From Bacteroidota bacterium (GTDB lineage: Bacteria; Bacteroidota; Bacteroidia; Chitinophagales; BACL12): DNA of 53,674 bases. Position 1 is the first letter of the stretch. Each line of letters starts with the position of its first letter. The stretch lies in NCBI GenBank assembly GCA_016124275.1, contig WGOA01000079.1:1-53674 (forward strand), written 5' to 3'. Position numbers and translations under genes: made by a program. Shown here in pieces: positions 19,829 to 28,562 of this stretch. The notes under the pieces are model-generated. The model was not told the origin of the DNA, did not search any database, and saw nothing but the letters and a program-made list of their open reading frames with translations.

Positions 19829-20383
19829 ATGGCCAGAACAACTCCTGAGATCAATGCAAGCTCGATGGCGGACATCGCCTTCCTGCTGCTGGTCTTCTTT
19901 CTGGTAACCACGGAGATTGACATCGATGAGGGCATTAACGTTGCCCTGCCGCCGTGGTCCGATGTTCCCCCTCCGCCGGTTGAACTGAACGACAAGAACA
20001 CGTTAACGGTGCTCATCAATTCCCGCAACCAGTTATTGGTGGAGGAAGAACTTGATGACATCGATAACTTGCGCAAACGAACCGTTGAGTTCCTGAGCAA
20101 CAATGGACGCAATCCTGAATTGTCAACCAATCCTCAGGAAGCAGTGGTTTCCTTTAAGGGCGACGTAGGCACCTCTTACGAAACCTACATTCAGGTGTAC
20201 AACGAACTTCGTGGAGCTTACAATGACCTCCGGAATGATCTGACGCGCAAGAAGACAAACGGTCGTGTTTCCAAGTTCAGCGATTTGGATCGCGCTACCC
20301 GGGATTCCATTCTCATTGAGGAAATCAAATTTGAGATGCCAATTCGCTTATCTGAAGCCGAACCCACCAAACTCGGTAAATAA
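19829..20383 (+). CDS. ExbD/TolR family biopolymer transporter (first copy)
   Basis: This 184-residue ExbD-type protein has one N-terminal membrane helix with the conserved channel aspartate ([19 protein letters not shown], Asp15) and a periplasmic domain. It works with ExbB to pass proton-motive energy to TonB or a related coupler. The Pro-rich hinge just after the helix ([16 protein letters not shown]) is typical. It is longer than the canonical 140 residues, with a charged insertion around residues 85-150. It is the third gene of the operon. Confidence 0.93.
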   Translation: MARTTPEINASSMADIAFLLLVFFLVTTEIDIDEGINVALPPWSDVPPPPVELNDKNTLTVLINSRNQLLVEEELDDIDNLRKRTVEFLSNNGRNPELSTNPQEAVVSFKGDVGTSYETYIQVYNELRGAYNDLRNDLTRKKTNGRVSKFSDLDRATRDSILIEEIKFEMPIRLSEAEPTKLGK

Positions 20384-20391
20384 CTAAGACT

Positions 20392-20868
20392 ATGTTAGGG
20401 CACTTTAAACGCAAAAAGAAGGGAACGCCTGCCATTTCTACGGCGTCCCTCCCGGACATCGTCTTTATTCTGCTCTTTTTCTTCATGGTAGCCACGCGTA
20501 TGCGTGAGACCGAAATCAAGGTTAAGTCCAACCTTCCTAAGGCCACCGAAATGGAGAAACTGGAAAAGAAAGACTTGCTTTCTTACATCTACATTGGCGC
20601 TCCAGCAGAAAGTTATCAGAAGGAGTTTGGCTCCGCTCCCCGTTTGCAATTGAATGACCGCCTGGCCACGCCGGATGAGGTCATTGACTTTGTCGCTACC
20701 GAGAAAGCCAAAATGCGCCCTGAGCTTCAGAATGCCATCATCATTGCCATCAAGTGCGATAAAGATGCTGACCTGGGTATCCTGAGCGACGTCAAGATTG
20801 AGTTGCGCAAAGCCAATGCTTTGAAGGTTACTTACATCACCCTCAAGGACGACAAGAAGAACCGTTAA
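20392..20868 (+). CDS. ExbD/TolR family biopolymer transporter (second copy)
   Basis: This 158-residue ExbD paralogue lies 8 bases after the first copy. The basic N-terminus (GHFKRKKKG) is followed by the membrane helix with the conserved Asp (LPDIVFILLFFFMVATRM) and a periplasmic domain that ends Lys-rich. Tandem, divergent ExbD subunits after a single ExbB are usual in Bacteroidota and probably form mixed complexes. The two copies share the helix but differ in the periplasmic part. Confidence 0.93.
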   Translation: MLGHFKRKKKGTPAISTASLPDIVFILLFFFMVATRMRETEIKVKSNLPKATEMEKLEKKDLLSYIYIGAPAESYQKEFGSAPRLQLNDRLATPDEVIDFVATEKAKMRPELQNAIIIAIKCDKDADLGILSDVKIELRKANALKVTYITLKDDKKNR

Positions 20869-20943
20869 GGATCCTTCTCAAGCCCTCCTATCCCGCGTTG
20901 GGACAACGTTTTTTGCGCCCTGGGTCTTCGCTGATCCGGGACG

Positions 20944-20951
20944 TATCTTTG
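20944..20951 (+). promoter_or_regulatory. Candidate -7 promoter element of the metallophosphoesterase gene
   Basis: TATCTTTG exactly matches TAnnTTTG and ends 19 bases before the ATG at 20971, implying a short leader. A TTTG at 20912-20915 is too far away for a canonical -33 box. Confidence 0.5.
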
Positions 20952-20970
20952 TGGGCACATTGCCTGCTCT

Positions 20971-22230
20971 ATGATTGTACCCATCCTCAGCCTCCTTTTC
21001 TGGCTGGGCCTTGAGGGCTACGTTTTCTTTAGCCTTCGGGCCGTTTATGGCAGCCCTGACCGGCGCGGCCGCACCTGGAAGGTGCTGCGGACGCTGGCAT
21101 GGTCAGGGTTCCTCATCACAGTGGCTACGATCGTGTATTTTATCATCACGGGCCGCCCCGTGCAGGCAAACCTGTATGGCAACGTACTACTTGGGCTAAG
21201 TTTTACCTTCCTGATCACCAAGTTTGTCCTGGCTTGTGTGTTGTTGGTCGAAGACCTGTTTCGCGGCTCACACTGGGCCTACCGCCATGCGGCAAAAGGG
21301 CTGCGATCTACTCCGGCAGGCCCAATTAGTCTGGCCTCGCGGCGCAATTTTCTGACCCGAATGGGCCTGATCATTGCCGCATTGCCCTTCAGCACCTTTT
21401 TGTACGGCATCACCAAAGGCAAGTATGCCTTTCACGTGCACCGCATCAAACTGGCTTTCCCCGACTTGCCTCCGGCTTTTGACGGTCTGCGCATTGTGCA
21501 ACTCTCTGATGTGCACAGCGGCAGTTTTGACGACGCTGATGCTGTGCGTTCCGGCTTGGAGTTGGTGGCCGAACAGCAAGCCGACCTGTTGCTTTTCACC
21601 GGCGATATGGTCAATGATTTTGCCGAAGAAGTAGTGCCTTACAAGGCCATGTTTGAAGCGCTGAAGCCCCCGATGGGAAAGTTTTCCATTTTGGGCAACC
21701 ACGATTACGGCGATTATCCGGGTTGGGAAAGCGAGCAGGCGAAGGCCGACAATTTTGCTGCCCTGCACCAGCATCATGCCGACATGGGCTTTGATCTGTT
21801 GAAAAACCGGCATGTCCGCCTGACCAGGGGCGAGGACTCGCTGGTTTTGGCCGGCGTGGAGAACTGGGGAAAGCCCCCCTTCCCCCAACATGGCGACCTT
21901 GATGCCGCTCTGGCAGGCACGACACCGAACGATTTTGTGGTGCTCATGAGCCATGACCCTACGCATTGGGATGCGCACGTGCTGCCTGGCGCTAAGCAGG
22001 TGCACCTGACCCTGAGCGGTCATACCCACGGGGCGCAAATGGGCGTGGAAATACCGGGGGTGCGCTGGAGCCCGTCCAGTTTTGTTTACCCGCGCTGGGC
22101 CGGCTTGTACCAGGAAGGCCGGCGTTTTCTGTACGTGAACCGCGGATTTGGCTTTATCGGTTTTCCGGGTCGTGTGGGCATATGGCCCGAAGTGACGGTG
22201 TTGGAGTTGGTTCGGGGTGAAAGCGTGTAA
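20971..22230 (+). CDS. Membrane-anchored metallophosphoesterase
   Basis: This 419-residue protein has an N-terminal membrane part with about three to four helices (residues 1-145) and a calcineurin-like phosphoesterase domain. The dinuclear metal-site motifs are all visible in order: LSDVHSG (D-x-H), FTGDMVND (GD), LGNHDYGDY (GNHD), MSHDPTHWD (H) and LSGHTHGAQMG (GHxH). This is the YkuE/YaeI-like group, some members of which act on lipid or nucleotide phosphates; the substrate here is unknown. It is monocistronic by spacing, 102 bases after exbD. Confidence 0.92.
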   Translation: MIVPILSLLFWLGLEGYVFFSLRAVYGSPDRRGRTWKVLRTLAWSGFLITVATIVYFIITGRPVQANLYGNVLLGLSFTFLITKFVLACVLLVEDLFRGSHWAYRHAAKGLRSTPAGPISLASRRNFLTRMGLIIAALPFSTFLYGITKGKYAFHVHRIKLAFPDLPPAFDGLRIVQLSDVHSGSFDDADAVRSGLELVAEQQADLLLFTGDMVNDFAEEVVPYKAMFEALKPPMGKFSILGNHDYGDYPGWESEQAKADNFAALHQHHADMGFDLLKNRHVRLTRGEDSLVLAGVENWGKPPFPQHGDLDAALAGTTPNDFVVLMSHDPTHWDAHVLPGAKQVHLTLSGHTHGAQMGVEIPGVRWSPSSFVYPRWAGLYQEGRRFLYVNRGFGFIGFPGRVGIWPEVTVLELVRGESV

Positions 22231-22332
22231 GCTGGCATCCAGGTAGAGACGCCCAAAATCCGATGCTGCTTTGACTAAAAATTGCCGCTCTTGGGTAGTT
22301 GAACTTTGATAAGAATTATTTTATATATATTA

Positions 22333-23235
22333 TTATATTAATTGCTTGATCAACTTTTGAACATACACCCCTTTCGCGTTTGTAACATGGACCAATACAA
22401 GACCATGGGTCTCCTGAAGCCGGCTGTTTAGTTGCTCCGAAAGGGCAAAGGTTCCGGAAGGCAAGGCTACCTCGTGCAACAAAATTCCACTGATGTTAAA
22501 CAGTTGCAACTCGCTGGCAAACGCACTCTGGTACTGGACCATTAAGCTGTTTTCGTCCAGCCAAACCTTTATAGGGTTATCGTACTGATTGCTAATTGAC
22601 GGAATGGGGGTGGGTGGGTTCCATTCCATAAGACCTACTGAAATGGAAATTAATCCTTCAACGATTACAAGTGAGTCCCGTAAACAATGAGGATCGTCGA
22701 TGGCAGAGCTAGGGTAACCTTCAATCACCGTATCTACCAAAACAACCGTGAATCCATCAAAATCTATATTTGGGCATCCTTCGATAAGGCCTGTACCATC
22801 CAAACGTGCCCACACTTTAGGGACTACATCTGAAGGAGTTCCTGGAAGGCTGTCACTGTATAATAGACTGGCATCGTAGGAAACTGTAAAGGGATATACT
22901 ACATTATATCCATAAATAACAATTGCGTATGTGAGTTTATTTGTGGCGTACACACTCCAGTTTGGACCAGTTCTGATATAAAATTCTGTCTCACTTGGTT
23001 CAATGGTATACTCTCCAAATACAGAATCTACTATAGCCGAACTAGCTGTGAAATCATATGCCATATAAACGGTATCCTTTTGCCCATCACCATTGGTAAA
23101 CCACAGAGGGAAGACCCAGGCAGGTTGCTTCTCTGCAAAAGGGATGCTGTAAGTTTGACTGTAAAGCGAGGTGCTGAGCAGAAACAGCGCTAAAAGCGGG
23201 GAATAAAGAGGACTGTAGGATTTTAATAATTTCAC
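22333..23235 (-). CDS. Secreted hypothetical protein with probable T9SS C-terminus
   Basis: This 300-residue product starts at a GTG (VKLLKSYSP) with a signal peptide (hydrophobic LLALFLLSTSLYSQ at about residues 14-27). The middle has many Tyr, Asp and Ser and looks like beta-rich extracellular sequence, with one Cys pair (GCPNID and PHCLRD). The last 70 residues have the pattern of a T9SS sorting domain (LQLFNISGILLHEVAL, then GLVLVHVTNAKGVYVQKLIK). Its base composition looks more AT-rich than its neighbours, which may hint at a different origin. No function is recognised. Confidence 0.75.
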   Translation of the reverse strand: MKLLKSYSPLYSPLLALFLLSTSLYSQTYSIPFAEKQPAWVFPLWFTNGDGQKDTVYMAYDFTASSAIVDSVFGEYTIEPSETEFYIRTGPNWSVYATNKLTYAIVIYGYNVVYPFTVSYDASLLYSDSLPGTPSDVVPKVWARLDGTGLIEGCPNIDFDGFTVVLVDTVIEGYPSSAIDDPHCLRDSLVIVEGLISISVGLMEWNPPTPIPSISNQYDNPIKVWLDENSLMVQYQSAFASELQLFNISGILLHEVALPSGTFALSEQLNSRLQETHGLVLVHVTNAKGVYVQKLIKQLI

Positions 23236-23285
23236 AGCGAACTAATATAAGGCTACTTACTGATTTTGCTCCATTACCATGGACC

Positions 23286-23316
23286 AAAAAAAAGCCACCC
23301 AAAACGGATGGCTTTT
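23286..23316 (-). terminator. Rho-independent terminator of the LysM gene
   Basis: An 8-bp stem extended by two further G-C pairs (around 23290-23316) is followed on the minus strand by a run of eight T (plus-strand A run from 23286). It lies about 140 bases after the LysM gene stop. Confidence 0.75.
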
Positions 23317-23456
23317 CAGTTATACCAATAGCTAAAGTCCATGCATGAATTTCTAAGGATTCAGGCGTTTATCAGCTATTGATATTATAAAACAACTTAT
23401 TATTTATTCTAAAAATCAAGCATTTAGTGAATAGCTAAAGTTAACAGCGCTCCCCT

Positions 23457-23840
23457 TTACTTGGGAAAAGGGATGACCAGTTCCTGGCCCGGATGAATGA
23501 GGTCCGGATTGCTGAGGATGTTGCGGTTTGCTTCAAAGATCACCGTGTAGTCGGAAGCATTGTCGTAGTAATGCTTGGCAATCTTGCTGAGGCTCTCGCC
23601 ACTTTTTACGGTATGCTTGTGGTAATAGTCGGTAACCGCAACTTTGATGTCGGCACCCACATCAGCGGGATTCTCGCCACCGATGCGCTTGATTTCTTCC
23701 CACATTTGGTTCTTCTGGTACTGGGTTTGCGCGGTGCCGCCAATTTGCAGCTTGCCGCCCTCTTCCTTGACGTAACCGTCCTGAACATTGAACTGCTCGC
23801 CGAGTTTGAGCACGGATTGATACTTTGCTTGTAGAGACAT
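23457..23840 (-). CDS. Kbp-like LysM domain protein
   Basis: This 127-residue cytoplasmic-looking protein has no signal peptide. Residues 1-70 resemble a short BON-like domain (GGKLQIGGTAQTQYQKNQMW). Residues 74-125 are one LysM domain (HTVKSGESLSKIAKHYY, then YTVIFEANRNIL, then HPGQELVIPFPK). The LysM half resembles E. coli Kbp (YgaU), a potassium-binding stress protein, more than secreted cell-wall LysM proteins. The Kbp comparison is from memory; the domain call is firm, the function is inferred. Confidence 0.82.
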   Translation of the reverse strand: MSLQAKYQSVLKLGEQFNVQDGYVKEEGGKLQIGGTAQTQYQKNQMWEEIKRIGGENPADVGADIKVAVTDYYHKHTVKSGESLSKIAKHYYDNASDYTVIFEANRNILSNPDLIHPGQELVIPFPK

Positions 23841-23870
23841 AAAATCAGTGGATTTGGGTAATGGTAAAAC

Positions 23871-23897
23871 AAAAAGACCGCCTGATGGCGGTTCTTT
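23871..23897 (-). terminator. Terminator downstream of tRNA-Pro(CGG)
   Basis: A stem of about ten base pairs (with one bulged T) around a TGAT loop is followed on the minus strand by a T tract. It sits between the tRNA-Pro 3' end and the LysM gene start. Confidence 0.7.
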
Positions 23898-23908
23898 GAT
23901 TGGATTAG

Positions 23909-23982
23909 TCGGGGTGACTGGATTCGAACCAGCGGCCTCCTCGTCCCGAACGAGGCGCGCTACCGAGCTGCGCTACACCCCG
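23909..23982 (-). tRNA. tRNA-Pro (anticodon CGG)
   Basis: A 74-base cloverleaf on the minus strand has a 7-bp acceptor stem (23976-23982 with 23910-23916), discriminator A at 23909 and the T-loop GGTTCGAATCC. The anticodon loop ttCGGga sits between a 5-bp cctcg/cgagg stem, with the anticodon at plus-strand 23946-23948. CCA is not encoded. Confidence 0.97.
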
Positions 23983-24046
23983 AATCAAGCCATTTAGGGC
24001 ATCATCAGGAAGCTAAAATTAGGCAAGAAAAGGGAGATTGGCGGAC

Positions 24047-24640
24047 TCAATCCTCCAAAACCGACCAAAACACCACGGCCTGGTAAAGCGTGGATGGATC
24101 AGACCAGACCACCATGGCCCGATAAATAACAGAATTGTCGTCGTTGCGGTTGCTGATCCGAAACTCCACGGCGGGCAATTCCACGATATCACCGTCAAGT
24201 TCAAGGCGACAGTACCAGATTCCGTCGCGCTTTTCTGCCTGAAACGGCGTTAAAAGCGCCTGGGCGGCCAAAGACTGATTCGCTTCTGCCTCCGCAAAAC
24301 TCAACGACGTTGGGCGGGTGATGTACAGCGCATAAAAATCGCCGGAAAACGTTCCTTCAGGGACCCGGTCAGACTGTCGTACAATTGGAGCCTTGGCAAA
24401 AACCCGGTCATAATTGAAGTAAGGAGCGCAACTCATCCTAAATGAGTATTCCCCCTCTTCGCGGTAAAAAAGTTGCCAAGGTTCACAGGTAAAGGTGCCT
24501 GTATCGGTTGGACTGTCAATCTGGATCTGGTCAGCCTCCACCAGCAAGCCGGATAACTCCGTATCCTTGCTGCAAGAATGAACGACAAGACTTAATACAA
24601 CCAAGGTGAGCAGTGAAAAAACAGCTGAATATCGCTTCAT
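24047..24640 (-). CDS. Hypothetical lipoprotein
   Basis: This 197-residue lipoprotein (from the ATG at 24640) has a signal peptide ending in the lipobox LVVHSC followed by SKD, so it is probably attached to a membrane by lipid. The mature domain is beta-rich with two Cys in the first half (TFTCEPWQ, MSCAPYF) and several Trp/Tyr. An upstream in-frame ATG at 24679 would add 13 non-hydrophobic residues and is unlikely. No known family is recognised. It is divergent from the GluQ-like gene. Confidence 0.75.
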   Translation of the reverse strand: MKRYSAVFSLLTLVVLSLVVHSCSKDTELSGLLVEADQIQIDSPTDTGTFTCEPWQLFYREEGEYSFRMSCAPYFNYDRVFAKAPIVRQSDRVPEGTFSGDFYALYITRPTSLSFAEAEANQSLAAQALLTPFQAEKRDGIWYCRLELDGDIVELPAVEFRISNRNDDNSVIYRAMVVWSDPSTLYQAVVFWSVLED

Positions 24641-24838
24641 AGGGTGATTGCGGGCGCAAACTTCCGTGTTATTTGTCATGCTTGGACAAAGTAGAAACTC
24701 TGTTTATCACAAGAATATCAACAGTGCTGAGTACATAGACCTGAGCAACGATCATCCCTGCAGAAACATGGCATCGAGGTTCAATCGGTCAAACTTTCCT
24801 AAGCCTGCTTTTACCTTGTTTACGCAGCCTATCTTAGA

Positions 24839-25810
24839 ATGGTGCAACATACCCGGGGAAAATATACGGCTGCCCTTCGAACCCGCTTCGCTCCGACACC
24901 CAGTGGGTTCCTGCATGCGGGAAACGCAGCTAATGCGTTGATAATCTTTGGTTTAGCTTACAAATTTGGCGCAAAGGTTCTGCTCCGGATTGACGATCTG
25001 GATAGCGCCAGGGTCAGGCCGGAATACCTGGACAACATTTGGCAGGTCCTGGACTGGCTCGGGCTTAAACCCGATGAAGGCCCGGCAACTCCGAGTGAAA
25101 TGGTCCAATGGAGCCAGCACCAGCGCCTCGTGAACTACACACTGCTTTTGGACCAACTGGTGGCCACCGGCAGAGTTTATGCGTGCAGCTGCTCCAGAAA
25201 CCAATTGCTGCAAGCCGGCAACGCGTCGCGGTACCCCGGAAACTGCCGCCACAAAAATGTGCCGCTGGAGCAACCGGGGACCTCCTGGCGCCTCAACACC
25301 GAAGGTCTGGACCCGGTAACCTGGACGGACGCCTGGCAGGGCCCTCAGATCATTGATATAGCCCGCGAACAAGGTGATTTTATCATCCGGCGGAAGGACG
25401 GCTTACCGGCCTACCACATTGCCTCGTTGAGCGATGACACCGCGTTTGGCATCAACCTGGCGGTTCGCGGCCTGGACCTGATTGGCTCAACCGGAGCCCA
25501 ACTTTTGCTCGCAAAACTGGCCGGTCTGACTGTATTCCAAAGCGCTGTGTTTGTGCATCACCCCCTTCTAAAAGGCGCTGACGGTCAAAAATTGAGCAAA
25601 TCGGCCGGTGCTGCGGCTATTGGCCGGAAGGCCGCACAATCGTCGCTCATGGAGCAAGGCCCTTCGCCCGCTGAACACTACCGCAGCGCAGCAGCCCTGA
25701 TGGGCGCAGAACCGGCAAGCCTGCCCGAACAAGCCCAGCTGACTGACCTGCTCCAGGTCTTCCAAAGCCATGACCTGCCTCATCCGCATGCATTGCCTTT
25801 ATCGCTGTAA
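24839..25810 (+). CDS. Glutamyl-Q tRNA(Asp) synthetase-like protein
   Basis: This 323-residue GltX paralogue lacks the C-terminal anticodon-binding domain, the layout of glutamyl-Q tRNA(Asp) synthetase (YadB/GluQ). That enzyme glutamylates queuosine at position 34 of tRNA-Asp. The HIGH-equivalent is HAGN in RFAPTPSGFLHAGN (residues 16-29), and the KMSKS-equivalent is QKLSKSAG. Zinc-ligand candidates match the E. coli pattern: Cys116, Cys118, Tyr132 and Cys136. KDGLPAYHIASLSDD is the conserved central segment. A discriminating GltX with altered specificity is the alternative. The gene is followed 46 bases later by the BKACE gene on the same strand. Confidence 0.85.
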   Translation: MVQHTRGKYTAALRTRFAPTPSGFLHAGNAANALIIFGLAYKFGAKVLLRIDDLDSARVRPEYLDNIWQVLDWLGLKPDEGPATPSEMVQWSQHQRLVNYTLLLDQLVATGRVYACSCSRNQLLQAGNASRYPGNCRHKNVPLEQPGTSWRLNTEGLDPVTWTDAWQGPQIIDIAREQGDFIIRRKDGLPAYHIASLSDDTAFGINLAVRGLDLIGSTGAQLLLAKLAGLTVFQSAVFVHHPLLKGADGQKLSKSAGAAAIGRKAAQSSLMEQGPSPAEHYRSAAALMGAEPASLPEQAQLTDLLQVFQSHDLPHPHALPLSL

Positions 25811-25856
25811 TTTGAGGCGGAAATAATCCTTAACCGCATACCCCCACATCTTACCC

Positions 25857-26726
25857 ATGCCTCAAAAACCGGTGGTGATCACAGCCGCATTGACCGGAGT
25901 TCTGGCTAACCGCAGCCAGTGCCCGTACATTCCTTATACGCCTGAAGAAATTGCGGACGAAGGGCGTCGCGCAGTGGACGCGGGTGCCAGCATCTTGCAC
26001 ATCCATGCCCGCAATCCAGACGGCACTCCGGCCTACGATGTGGAAACTTATGCTCGCATTCACGAAGAAGTGCGCAAGCGCGTACCCGATGCCATCATCA
26101 ATTACAGCACCGGCGCAATCGGCATTTCCAACGAACAAAGGATTCACCATGTTACTGCGCTCAGCCCCGAAATGGCGGCCTTGAACATGGGCTCCATGAA
26201 CTACGCCATTTACTCCAGCAAAAACAAACAGTTCTACCACGACTTTGTGTTTGCCAACCCTTTTAAAGACATCTCGTTTTTTCTGAACAAGATGCGCGAA
26301 GCGGGGTCCATTCCGGAGATGGAAGTTTTTGATACGGGCCACATCAACAACGCCATGCCCTTCATTGATCAAGGGCTCATTCCAAAACCCTATGTGTTCA
26401 GTTTTGTGATGGGCGTGTTGGGCGGTATACCGGCTACGACAGACAACCTGATTCACCAGAGCCGCCAGGTTCCCGCAGGCAGCCATTGGCAAGTGATTGT
26501 GATTGGTCGCAAACAGTGGGCGTTGGCTGCCGTAGCGTTAACGCTGGAAGGCAATTTCCGCGTCGGGCTCGAAGACAACTTTTACCTGCCCGAAGGCGAA
26601 ATGGCTAAGAGCAACGGAGAGCTGGTGGAAAGGGCTGCGTCCCTGGCGCGAACGCTGGGCCGCGAACCCGCCACCATCGCGCAAACCCGGGCCATGCTGG
26701 AACTTCCGGTACTGGTAGGCCGTTAA
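25857..26726 (+). CDS. Beta-keto acid cleavage enzyme (BKACE, DUF849)
   Basis: This 289-residue TIM-barrel enzyme belongs to the BKACE family, whose founding member Kce converts 3-keto-5-aminohexanoate plus acetyl-CoA to acetoacetate and 3-aminobutyryl-CoA in lysine fermentation. Zinc ligands are seen in HIHARNPDG (His48, His50); NYSTG, NMGSMN, VFDTGH and VGLEDN are further family motifs. Substrate range across the family is wide, and no other lysine-fermentation gene is nearby, so the substrate is left open. It is followed 11 bases later by the thioredoxin-like gene, suggesting co-transcription. Confidence 0.9.
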   Translation: MPQKPVVITAALTGVLANRSQCPYIPYTPEEIADEGRRAVDAGASILHIHARNPDGTPAYDVETYARIHEEVRKRVPDAIINYSTGAIGISNEQRIHHVTALSPEMAALNMGSMNYAIYSSKNKQFYHDFVFANPFKDISFFLNKMREAGSIPEMEVFDTGHINNAMPFIDQGLIPKPYVFSFVMGVLGGIPATTDNLIHQSRQVPAGSHWQVIVIGRKQWALAAVALTLEGNFRVGLEDNFYLPEGEMAKSNGELVERAASLARTLGREPATIAQTRAMLELPVLVGR

Positions 26727-26737
26727 AAAGGGTAGGT

Positions 26738-27529
26738 ATGCGTTCTTTTGAAGTAAACGATTTTGAACAAGACGTGGTGCTGGCCAGTGAGCAGCAACCC
26801 GTCCTGGTTGATTTTTGGGCCCACTGGTGCGGTCCTTGTCGCGTGTTGGGACCTATCGTTGAAAAGTTGGCTCAGGAACCCGATGTTGCCTGGACTTTAG
26901 TGAAAGTAGATACCGATCAGCACCCTGATCTGTCGCAGCGTTTTGGCATCCGGGGCATCCCCAACCTGAAGTTGTTTTACCGCGGTGCTGTGGTGGCTGA
27001 ATTGCCGGGTGCCTTGCCGGAGCAGGAGCTTCGGCAATGGCTCGGGGAGCAATTGCCCAGCCCGGCTAAAGAGGCGCTTTGGCAAGGCATTGCGCTGGTG
27101 GAACAAGGCGAGGAGGGGCAAGCACTGCCTTTTTTGCAGCAGGCACAAGCAGCGGGCTTGACGGATGCTGCGGTATGGCTGGCACAAGCGCAAGTCTTCA
27201 CCCAGCCCCAGGATACGTTGGATCTGCTGGAACACGCCGGACTGAGCGACGGCGAAAACGCGCTGCGCACGCTGGCGCAAACCCTGCTGGATGATCCGCT
27301 GCAAGGGCCTGCTTCGCCCGCGCGCGAACCGTATGCTGCTGGCGTAGAAGCCCTCAGAAACAAAGACTTTGCCGCTTCACTGGACTGGCTGATTCTGTCG
27401 GTTTCCCTGGACAAGAAATACCGGGATGAACTTGCCCGTAAAGTGGTGGTGGCCATTTTTCAGTTTCTTGGTGCAACCCATCCGCTAACGGCAGAACACC
27501 GGCGCGCGTTTTCTATGGCCTTATATTGA
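26738..27529 (+). CDS. Thioredoxin-TPR protein (CnoX/YbbN-like)
   Basis: This 263-residue cytoplasmic protein has an N-terminal thioredoxin domain (residues 1-108) with an intact active site Trp30-Cys-Gly-Pro-Cys34 in FWAHWCGPCRVLGP. The cis-Pro region GIRGIPNLKLF is also present. Residues 110-263 are helical and TPR-like (ALWQGIALVEQGEEGQALPF and following). This is the layout of CnoX/YbbN, a holdase that protects substrates during oxidative stress. E. coli CnoX has SxxC instead of CxxC, so this copy should be redox-active. It is probably co-transcribed with the BKACE gene 11 bases upstream. Confidence 0.9.
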   Translation: MRSFEVNDFEQDVVLASEQQPVLVDFWAHWCGPCRVLGPIVEKLAQEPDVAWTLVKVDTDQHPDLSQRFGIRGIPNLKLFYRGAVVAELPGALPEQELRQWLGEQLPSPAKEALWQGIALVEQGEEGQALPFLQQAQAAGLTDAAVWLAQAQVFTQPQDTLDLLEHAGLSDGENALRTLAQTLLDDPLQGPASPAREPYAAGVEALRNKDFAASLDWLILSVSLDKKYRDELARKVVVAIFQFLGATHPLTAEHRRAFSMALY

Positions 27530-27546
27530 TAGCTTGCTTACCATAT

Positions 27547-27583
27547 TATTTAATATTCATAACATAAAATATGTTATGCAATG
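27547..27583 (+). promoter_or_regulatory. AT-rich palindromic element at the start of the esterase gene
   Basis: TATTTAATATT is followed by a perfect 9-bp inverted repeat, CATAACATA (27558-27566) and TATGTTATG (27570-27578), with an AAA centre. It ends at the ATG of the gene at 27581. A close copy lies at 47921-47962. It could be an operator or a small dispersed repeat. Confidence 0.5.
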
Positions 27584-28516
27584 GCTAAAAAAAATGTTGT
27601 CATAAAAAAACGCGAAAAGGAATCGCTGGCCAGTCGGGTTGCCAAACAAACCCTTCGCGCCAGTCTTTGGCCGTACCGCAGTGTGGCCTTTGGACGATCA
27701 ACCATCAACCTTTCGCTGTTGCGTTTTTTTCCCAGTGCTTCAGGGGTTCAGATTACCCGTGACAAGGTGGGCGGCATTCCCGGAGAGCGGCATCGCCCGC
27801 TAAACCAAATGGCGAACCGCAAGCTGCTGTTCTTTCACGGTGGGGGTTATACCGGGGGAAGTTCCACCACGCACCGCGCCATGGTGAGCCGCATTGCGAA
27901 GGCCTGCAAAGCAGAAACTTTTGTGGCCGATTATCGGCTGGCTCCGCGCCATCCTTTCCCCGCGGCACTGCGCGATGCCAAGGCAGTTTTTCTTGCCTGG
28001 ATGCGGGAACATCCCGATGCCAGCCATTTTATTGCCGGCGATTCAGCAGGCGGCGGCCTCACCACCGCACTGCTGTACCAACTGCGCGATCAGAACCTGC
28101 CCCTGCCCCAGGGGGCCGTGTTGCTTTCACCCTGGATGGATGTGCGCATGGAGCATCCCGATATCGCGCTTATTCAGCGCATCGATCCCATGTTGCGGAG
28201 CGATGAACTTCGCCACTACGGCGAACAGTACGCCGCTGGCCACGACCTGGATGACCCACTTATCTCCCCGGCAGAAGGAGATCCTCACGGCCTCCCTCCG
28301 ATCCTGCTGCAAATTGGCCAGGCCGATATCCTCTATCCGGACGCGGAGCGTTTTTCGCGCAAAGCGTTAGCCTCCGGAGTGAAATTAGACCTGGAATCCT
28401 GGCCCGATATGATGCATGTCTGGCACGCAGCATCCATGATGCCGGAAGCCCGGCAAGCGGTCAGGCGCATTGGAGAATGGGTAGGAGCGCAGGCGCGCAA
28501 GAGTCTCCAGGCTTGA
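27581..28516 (+). CDS. Alpha/beta hydrolase, HSL-type esterase
   Basis: This 311-residue hydrolase of the hormone-sensitive-lipase group (Pfam Abhydrolase_3) probably cleaves short acyl or aryl esters. The oxyanion-hole motif HGGG is at residues 86-89 and the nucleophile is Ser155 in GDSAGGG. The acid is Asp249 in GQADILYPDA and the likely catalytic His is 279 in MMHVWH. Conserved DYRLAPRHPFPAAL precedes the nucleophile. It lacks a signal peptide and has a Lys-rich N-terminus. An AT-rich palindrome overlaps its start. Confidence 0.93.
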   Translation: MAKKNVVIKKREKESLASRVAKQTLRASLWPYRSVAFGRSTINLSLLRFFPSASGVQITRDKVGGIPGERHRPLNQMANRKLLFFHGGGYTGGSSTTHRAMVSRIAKACKAETFVADYRLAPRHPFPAALRDAKAVFLAWMREHPDASHFIAGDSAGGGLTTALLYQLRDQNLPLPQGAVLLSPWMDVRMEHPDIALIQRIDPMLRSDELRHYGEQYAAGHDLDDPLISPAEGDPHGLPPILLQIGQADILYPDAERFSRKALASGVKLDLESWPDMMHVWHAASMMPEARQAVRRIGEWVGAQARKSLQA

Positions 28517-28562
28517 CGAACGTTTGACGAACCTTGTTTAATCAAGGTAGCGTTTGCGGAGC

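Noticed and set aside
25857-26726. Lysine fermentation gene cluster
   Set aside because: Only the BKACE/DUF849 gene is present; no aminomutase or kdd/kal genes are in the window.
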